Of a stretch of DNA of 59,754 nt, positions 54,906 to 59,754 are shown one piece after another. A model generated the notes under the pieces. That model was given only the letters and a program-made list of their open reading frames with translations, had not been told where the DNA came from and did not search any database. Source of the DNA: Acidobacteriota bacterium (GTDB lineage: Bacteria; Acidobacteriota; Vicinamibacteria; Vicinamibacterales; JAFNAJ01); NCBI GenBank assembly GCA_023384575.1, contig JAHDVP010000034.1, positions 1 through 59,754 on the forward strand. The letters run 5' to 3'. A program made the position numbers and the translations under genes. Positions within the stretch are counted from its first letter, which is position 1. Each line of letters begins with the position of its first letter.

Positions 54906-55691
54906 ATGTCGGCCATGCCTGACGGAGTCCGTCCGTTCATCGGTGTCAAGTTCACGCCGATGGGCCGTGTGCAGACCTTCCTGCTGCCGGAGTTCGCGCT
55001 CGACGATCCGCCCCGGCCGGGCGAGGCCGTCGTCGTGCAGACGGGCCTCGGTCCCGGGGTCGGCACGGTCGCCCGCGTCCCGCCGGTCGTCTCGGACCGG
55101 CGCCAGCCGCCCGCCGATTCGCCACAGGTGTTCGTGCGGCGCGCCACGCGCGACGACGTCACGGCGCGGCTGCGGCAGCAGCAGCGCGAGCGCTCGGCCT
55201 TCCAGTTCTGCCTGTTGAAGATCCGCGAGCGCCAGTTGCCGATGAAGCTGACCCGCGTCGAGCAGGCGGGCGACGGCTCGCGCCTCGTGTTCTACTTCAC
55301 CGCGGACGGCCGGGTCGACTTCAGGGAGCTCGTCAGGGACGTCGCGGCGGAGTTCCGGACGCGCATCGAGATGCGACAGGTCGGTGTGCGTGATGAGGCC
55401 CGGATGCTCGGGGGCTACGGCTCGTGCGGGCGCCCGCTCTGCTGCACGACCTGGCTCCAGAGCTTCGAGCCCGTCTCGATCAAGATGGCGAAGCAGCAGC
55501 GCCTCAGCCTCAACCCGTCCAAACTGTCGGGCCTGTGCGGCCGGCTGAAGTGCTGCCTGCGTTACGAACTGCCGAATGCGAAGGGCGAGACCCACGCGGG
55601 TTGTGCCCACGAAGGCGGCTGTGCCGACGGCGGCGGCTGCCAGGGCGGCGGCGCGTGCGGGGACGGCGGCTGCGGGAGCTGCGCGAGATGA
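54906..55691 (+). CDS. PSP1-domain protein (RicT/YaaT-like) with Cys-rich tail
   Basis: A 261-residue PSP1-domain protein. Family blocks are LKIRERQLPMKLTRVEQAGDGSRLVFYFTADGRVDFRELVRD (read in pieces) and the Cys motifs YGSCGRPLCC and LCGRLKCCLRYE. In B. subtilis RicT these Cys positions help bind [4Fe-4S] clusters in the RicAFT complex, which guides mRNA processing by RNase Y. Here the last ~30 residues form a Gly/Cys tail with seven Cys (GGCADGGGCQGGGACGDGGC). The gene lies between holB and pdxA and overlaps pdxA by 4 bp. The ATG at 54915 is also possible. The exact role in this lineage is not known. Confidence 0.85.
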   Translation: MSAMPDGVRPFIGVKFTPMGRVQTFLLPEFALDDPPRPGEAVVVQTGLGPGVGTVARVPPVVSDRRQPPADSPQVFVRRATRDDVTARLRQQQRERSAFQFCLLKIRERQLPMKLTRVEQAGDGSRLVFYFTADGRVDFRELVRDVAAEFRTRIEMRQVGVRDEARMLGGYGSCGRPLCCTTWLQSFEPVSIKMAKQQRLSLNPSKLSGLCGRLKCCLRYELPNAKGETHAGCAHEGGCADGGGCQGGGACGDGGCGSCAR

Positions 55692-56593
55692 CGGCCACGC
55701 TGCCGATCGTCGGCATCACCGTCGGGGATCCCGCCGGAATCGGGCCTGAAGTGGCCGTCCGCGCGGCCGCCGATGCGCGCGTCCGTGCGGCCTGCACGCC
55801 GAAGCTCTTCGGGCCGGCGGACGAGGCAGGGCTGGCGCCATTCGTCCCGGGCGTGCTGTCGGCCGCCGCCGGGCGCGCCGCCTACGACGCCGTTGTCGAG
55901 GCGGTCCACCAAGCGCGGGCCGGACACATCGACGCCGTCGCGACGGCCCCCATCAACAAGGAGGCCTTCGCGCTCGCGGGGCTCCCGTGGCGCGGCCACA
56001 CGGAGCTGCTCGCGTCGTTGTGCGGTGTCGACGACGTGGCCATGCTGTTCTGGTCCGAGGCGCTGCGGGTCGTGCTCGCCACCGTGCACGTGCCGCTTGC
56101 CGAGGTACCGCGCGCGTTGACGGCCGACCGCCTCGAGCGGACGCTCACACTGGTCGCGCGCGAGCTGCCCGACTTCGGTGTGGCGCGTCCCCGGATCGCC
56201 GTGGCGGGACTCAACCCCCACGCCGGCGAGCACGGTCTGATGGGCCGCGAAGACGACGAGGTGATCGCGCCGGTCGTCGTCGCCGCACGCGGGCGGGGCC
56301 TCGACGTGACCGGACCGATTCCCGCCGACACCGTCTTCCTGAGGGCGGTGCGCGGGGAGTTCGACCTCGTCGTGGCCTGCTACCACGACCAGGGTCTCGT
56401 GCCGGTGAAGCTCGTGGCCTTCGGCGAGGCCGTGAACGTGACGCTGGGCCTGCCGATCGTTCGCACGTCGGTCGACCACGGCACCGCGTTCGACATCGCC
56501 GGCAAGGGGCGAGCCGACGCGTCGAGCCTGGTTGCCGCCGTCCTGCTCGCGGCGCGGCTCGCCGTGAGCCGTCGCGCGCGACGGGGCGCGTGA
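55688..56593 (+). CDS. pdxA: 4-hydroxythreonine-4-phosphate dehydrogenase
   Basis: A 301-residue NAD-dependent enzyme of pyridoxal-phosphate synthesis (DXP-dependent route). VGITVGDPAGIGPEVAV opens it, TAPINKEAF and GHTELLASL give the substrate and metal site, NPHAGEHGLMGREDDEVI the metal His, and ACYHDQGLVPVKLVAF and VDHGTAFDIAGKGRAD complete the active site. Slightly shorter than E. coli PdxA (329). ATG at 55688 overlaps the PSP1 gene stop (ATGA). It is 9 bp before smpB. Confidence 0.94.
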   Translation: MTATLPIVGITVGDPAGIGPEVAVRAAADARVRAACTPKLFGPADEAGLAPFVPGVLSAAAGRAAYDAVVEAVHQARAGHIDAVATAPINKEAFALAGLPWRGHTELLASLCGVDDVAMLFWSEALRVVLATVHVPLAEVPRALTADRLERTLTLVARELPDFGVARPRIAVAGLNPHAGEHGLMGREDDEVIAPVVVAARGRGLDVTGPIPADTVFLRAVRGEFDLVVACYHDQGLVPVKLVAFGEAVNVTLGLPIVRTSVDHGTAFDIAGKGRADASSLVAAVLLAARLAVSRRARRGA

Positions 56594-56602
56594 GCCGCCA
56601 CG

Positions 56603-57085
56603 ATGGCCGAGCGCCCGCCACGCCCGTCGGATCGCCTGCTCGCCGAGAACCGCAAGGCCTCGCACGACTATCACTTCCTCGACACCATCGAGGCGGGGGT
56701 CGTGCTGCTCGGCACAGAGGTGAAGGCCATCCGCGAAGGCCGGGTGAACCTGCGCGACAGCTACGGGCGGGTCGAAGACGGCGAGGTGTTCGTCTACAAC
56801 ATCCACATCAGCCCGTACAGCCACCGCGGGTACACCGAGCACGAGGCGCTGCGGAAGCGCAAGCTGCTCATGCGCCGGTCCGAGATCCGGAAGCTGATCG
56901 GGAAGACCGTCGAGAAGGGCATCACGCTCGTGCCCGTGCGGATGTACCTGAAGAACGGCCGGGTGAAGATCGCCATCAGCCTGGCCAAGGGCAAGAAGTC
57001 GCACGACAAGCGCGAGACGGAGAGGAAGAGGGAAGCCGACCGCGAGACGCGCGCGGCGATCAAGGAGCGGGTGCGCCCGCGCTGA
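56603..57085 (+). CDS. smpB: SsrA-binding protein
   Basis: A 160-residue OB-fold protein that binds tmRNA and delivers it to stalled ribosomes. AENRKASHDYHFLDTIEAGVVLLGTEVKAIREGRVNLRDSY is recognisable in blocks, as are YNIHISPYSHRGYTEH and the basic C-terminal tail GKKSHDKRETERKREADRE that reads the empty mRNA channel. The ssrA gene itself is not in the window; the next gene starts on the other strand 12 bp after the stop. Confidence 0.96.
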   Translation: MAERPPRPSDRLLAENRKASHDYHFLDTIEAGVVLLGTEVKAIREGRVNLRDSYGRVEDGEVFVYNIHISPYSHRGYTEHEALRKRKLLMRRSEIRKLIGKTVEKGITLVPVRMYLKNGRVKIAISLAKGKKSHDKRETERKREADRETRAAIKERVRPR

Positions 57086-57097
57086 CGCGCGCGAGCC

Positions 57098-59754
57098 CTA
57101 TCGCAGCTTGACCGCCGTTTCGTTCGTGCCGCCGCCCCAGAACAGCGTCGGCGAGCTCCAGTACATGGCCCGCTCGACGACAATCGGCACCCCGTCGAGC
57201 GACTCGACGAGCACGCCGAACTTCTCGCCCGACTCGAGGCCGGGGAAGATGTCGGCGCCGTAAGTACGTCGGCGATTCGCCGGCACCGCCTGTGGCACGT
57301 CGACGACGATGGGCGGGCGTCCGCCGGCGCGGAGCGCGGTGAGGCGGATGCGTGCGTTCAGGCTGCTCGGGTTCGCCACGAGGATGTACGTCGCGTAGCC
57401 CTTGAGGCCGCCGTGCTCGCCCTCGGCCAGCGCCCAGGCGGTACCAGTGGACGAGATGCCGGCACTCGCGTGCGCCTCGTACCAGTTGCCGTAGCCCTGC
57501 GGCCAGTACATCGCCCGCTCGACGATGATCGGCTGCGGAGCCGTGATGGAGGCCGAGACCTCCGTCGAGGCCAGGCGGCCCTGCGCATCGGCGCCGTTCA
57601 CCCAGATCGTCTCGCGGCTCTTCGCCGGCACGGTGATCGAGCGCGTGATCTCGCGGTCTGGCGTCAGGTACCGGACCGTTGCCGTCGTGCTCGTCGACCC
57701 CGGGTTGCCGATGAGCAGATACATGTCGAAGAACGGCCCGGTCGCGCCCTCGGCGACGAACCAGCTGGTCGACGGCGTCGGGATGCCGGCGGCGCCGTGG
57801 CCGACGAGGAAGAACTGGCCGTGGCGGGTCATGTACATCGCGCGCTCGACCGAGATCGGGATGTTGCTCGTCACCACCGTCGAGAACGACCGGCCGTTGA
57901 GGGGCCGGCCCACGCAGGGCTGGGTCTCGTTCGACTGCTCGCACACGAGGTTCGCCAGGATGTTCATGCGCGACTGGGCCGGCACCGTGTAGGTCTTCAC
58001 GATCGGCGGTTCCGGCGCGGCCGACTGGAGCAGGAACTCGACGGTCACCGTGGCTGGCGTCAGGTTCGCGTTGGCGAAGAGGATGTAGGTCTCGAAGTCG
58101 CCGGTCGCGCCCTCCGCGAGGTACCACCTGGTCTCGGCCTTCTGGATGCCCTTGCCGGTGTGGCCGCCGTAGAGGCCGCTGCCCCAGGCCATGGTGCGCT
58201 CGACGACCACGCCGCCGGTGAGCGCCGTGACGACGGCTGACACCGCCGTGTCGGCCAGGCCGGCGACGGCGTTCACCTCGACGGTGGTGCGCCCGAACGG
58301 CAGGATCTCGTAGTACCGATCGATGGGCGGCGGCACGCCCGACGGGCCAGGCACCCGCAGGTAGCGTACCCTGACGGTCGCGTGGGTGTCGGTCGGGTTG
58401 GCGAGCGCCAGCCGCTCGTTGAAGAAGCCGGTCGCCCCTTCGGGCAGAATCCACGTGTTCGGCAGGTGAGGATCGGTGCCGAGCTGGTACTCCTCGAGGT
58501 TCGTCACGCCGTCGCCGTCGGCGTCGCCCGAAGGCGAGCCGATGCCGTACTTCGCCTCCCACCAGTCGGGCAGGCCGTTGCCGTTGGAGTCGGTGGCCGG
58601 CTGGAACACCTGGCGCAGCCGCACGGGCCCCGTCGAGTAGCGCGCCTGCGTGTTGCCGGCCGAGTCGGTGATGCGCGCGTAGATCCAGTACCGTCCCGTC
58701 GGCAGGCCGGCGACGTTCCACGAGTAGCGCTCGTTGGCCGCCGGGATGTTCGACGCGATGAGCGTCATGCCGTTGGTCGGGTTCGTGTCGGTGTCGTAGT
58801 ACAGGGTCACGGTGCCCTGGGCGGGTCCGGAGCTGCCGTATCGATACGTCGCGTCGAGCGACTGCCACGTGATCGTGAAGAACCCGTTGCCGTTCGGCTC
58901 GTCGTCGGCCGCGAGCTTCACGTCCGCGATGCGGAACGAGCGCGAGACGATGTTGCTCTCGTGCGGATCGATGCGCAGGATGCCCATCGACCCCTGCCAG
59001 GGGTCGGTGCCGCCGTTGGGGTCTTCGTTCTCGATGTCGCAGTCCCTGCACGTCGCGCCGCCCGCCTTGGTCATCGAGTGCAGGTCGAGCGAGAAGGTGT
59101 GCGGGCCGCCATCCTTGATGAAGATGTCCTGGGTCGCGGTCATGGGCGCGTGCTTGTTGAACGCCCGGCGCCACACGACGCGCGCCACACTGCCCCAGTG
59201 GCCGAGCGCCTCGTGCCCGGTCAGCTCCTTCCGATCGAGCTCGATCGTGAACGTCAGCCGGTGCCAGTCGTTCGCGTTGACCACGAGCTCCGAGCCCGGC
59301 GGCCGCAGGATGTCATCGACGAGCGAGATCACCGGATCGCCGTTCGTGCTCCAGCCGGTCAGGCCGTTGCCGCCGAAGGCCAGGCTGTGGACGTTCCACG
59401 ACGCGCCCCACCGCGACACGTCCTCGGGGTTCGTCATGTCCCACTCGTCGCCGATGACCGAGCGCGCGAAGTCGCGGCCGCCCGAGGCGTCGGGCTCGAC
59501 GACGTGCAGCACCGGTGCGGCATCGACGACCAGCGTCGCCGAACGGGTGGTCGAGTTGCGGCGGACCGTCACCGTCCACGTGCCAGGCGGCAGGAAGCCG
59601 TAGTCCCAGGTGAACGAGCGGTTGTCGGCGAACGTCGTCGCATCGCCGCTCTCCGGGAAGACCTGCACGGTGTCGCCCGTCTGCGCGCTCTGCGCCGTGA
59701 CGGTGACCGATCCGCCAAACCCGCTCCAGGCGAGCGTGGCCGTCCGCTCGCCCC
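57098..59754 (-). CDS. Secreted AEG/ERxMYW repeat protein with EF-hand-like motif (5' end beyond window)
   Basis: At least 885 residues; the frame is open past the right edge, so the N-terminus is missing. The first visible part is beta-rich (TWTVTVRR), then a ~330-residue domain with a Cys pair (CRDC) and a WDLP-like fibronectin-type stretch ending LPTGRYWIYARITDSAGN. Next is a Ca-binding-looking motif, DSNGNGLPDWWE then GDADGDGVTNLEE. The C-terminal ~430 residues are four repeat units of the type found at 1-1499: WILPEGATGFF, WYLAEGATGDF, WFVAEGATGPF and WALAEGEHGGL, each closing ERxMxW/M. It ends VKLR without an anchor. Probably extracellular; function unknown. Confidence 0.88.
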   Translation of the reverse strand, partial: GERTATLAWSGFGGSVTVTAQSAQTGDTVQVFPESGDATTFADNRSFTWDYGFLPPGTWTVTVRRNSTTRSATLVVDAAPVLHVVEPDASGGRDFARSVIGDEWDMTNPEDVSRWGASWNVHSLAFGGNGLTGWSTNGDPVISLVDDILRPPGSELVVNANDWHRLTFTIELDRKELTGHEALGHWGSVARVVWRRAFNKHAPMTATQDIFIKDGGPHTFSLDLHSMTKAGGATCRDCDIENEDPNGGTDPWQGSMGILRIDPHESNIVSRSFRIADVKLAADDEPNGNGFFTITWQSLDATYRYGSSGPAQGTVTLYYDTDTNPTNGMTLIASNIPAANERYSWNVAGLPTGRYWIYARITDSAGNTQARYSTGPVRLRQVFQPATDSNGNGLPDWWEAKYGIGSPSGDADGDGVTNLEEYQLGTDPHLPNTWILPEGATGFFNERLALANPTDTHATVRVRYLRVPGPSGVPPPIDRYYEILPFGRTTVEVNAVAGLADTAVSAVVTALTGGVVVERTMAWGSGLYGGHTGKGIQKAETRWYLAEGATGDFETYILFANANLTPATVTVEFLLQSAAPEPPIVKTYTVPAQSRMNILANLVCEQSNETQPCVGRPLNGRSFSTVVTSNIPISVERAMYMTRHGQFFLVGHGAAGIPTPSTSWFVAEGATGPFFDMYLLIGNPGSTSTTATVRYLTPDREITRSITVPAKSRETIWVNGADAQGRLASTEVSASITAPQPIIVERAMYWPQGYGNWYEAHASAGISSTGTAWALAEGEHGGLKGYATYILVANPSSLNARIRLTALRAGGRPPIVVDVPQAVPANRRRTYGADIFPGLESGEKFGVLVESLDGVPIVVERAMYWSSPTLFWGGGTNETAVKLR

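Overview
The window is very G+C rich and densely packed, with many ATGA/GTGA overlaps. Its gene content looks like a heterotrophic Gram-negative bacterium of the Acidobacteriota, perhaps Vicinamibacteria. That placement is inferred from overall style (secreted AEG/ERxMYW repeat proteins, a pilin-like zinc-ribbon protein, a MXAN_5187-type protein, GC-rich intergenic palindromes) and not from a phylogenetic marker. No rRNA, tRNA or CRISPR was seen.

Region by region. 1-1499 and 57098-59754 (both minus) are two truncated genes for secreted proteins built from the same ~120-residue repeat; each runs off one edge. 1647-20576 is a surface-polysaccharide region: two GT4 and one GT2 glycosyltransferase, a WecA-like glycosyl-1-phosphate transferase fused to the N-terminal half of a CapD-type protein, a full FlaA1/CapD-type dehydratase, an AsnB-type amidotransferase, a Gfo/Idh/MocA oxidoreductase, an AlkP-superfamily protein, a coiled-coil methyltransferase and a DUF3108 protein. 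Between them lie a DUF4143 ATPase behind a striking phased operator, gene-fragment scars and a VapBC pair. 20886-33198 is a respiratory complex I operon, nuoA-B-C-(gmhA)-D-E-F-H-J-K-L-M-N, in which nuoG and nuoI are absent and a phosphoheptose isomerase gene sits between nuoC and nuoD. 33199-33487 is a nested palindromic element, followed by selA, two small conserved proteins, cspA with an attenuator-like leader, purH, a nitrilase-family amidohydrolase, a zinc-ribbon/pilin-like membrane protein and an ECF sigma/anti-sigma/YbjQ operon.

41.9-43.9 kb is a graveyard: an ICMT-like methyltransferase fragment, a frameshifted IS1595-type transposase remnant, a VOC-domain lipoprotein gene, an integron attC site and the first ~38 codons of an integron-type tyrosine recombinase. 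This reads as a decayed integron. 43.9-47.8 kb is a MacAB-type efflux operon. It is followed by a SurA_N-DsbA secreted oxidoreductase, glgX, a class A penicillin-binding protein, and a tight housekeeping run holB - PSP1/ricT-like - pdxA - smpB.

The most noteworthy items are the decayed integron, the ~320 bp nested inverted-repeat element behind nuoN, the 11-bp-phased operator overlapping the start of the DUF4143 ATPase gene, the incomplete nuo operon, and recurrent -10 hexamers 5-10 nt before start codons, which suggest leaderless transcription.
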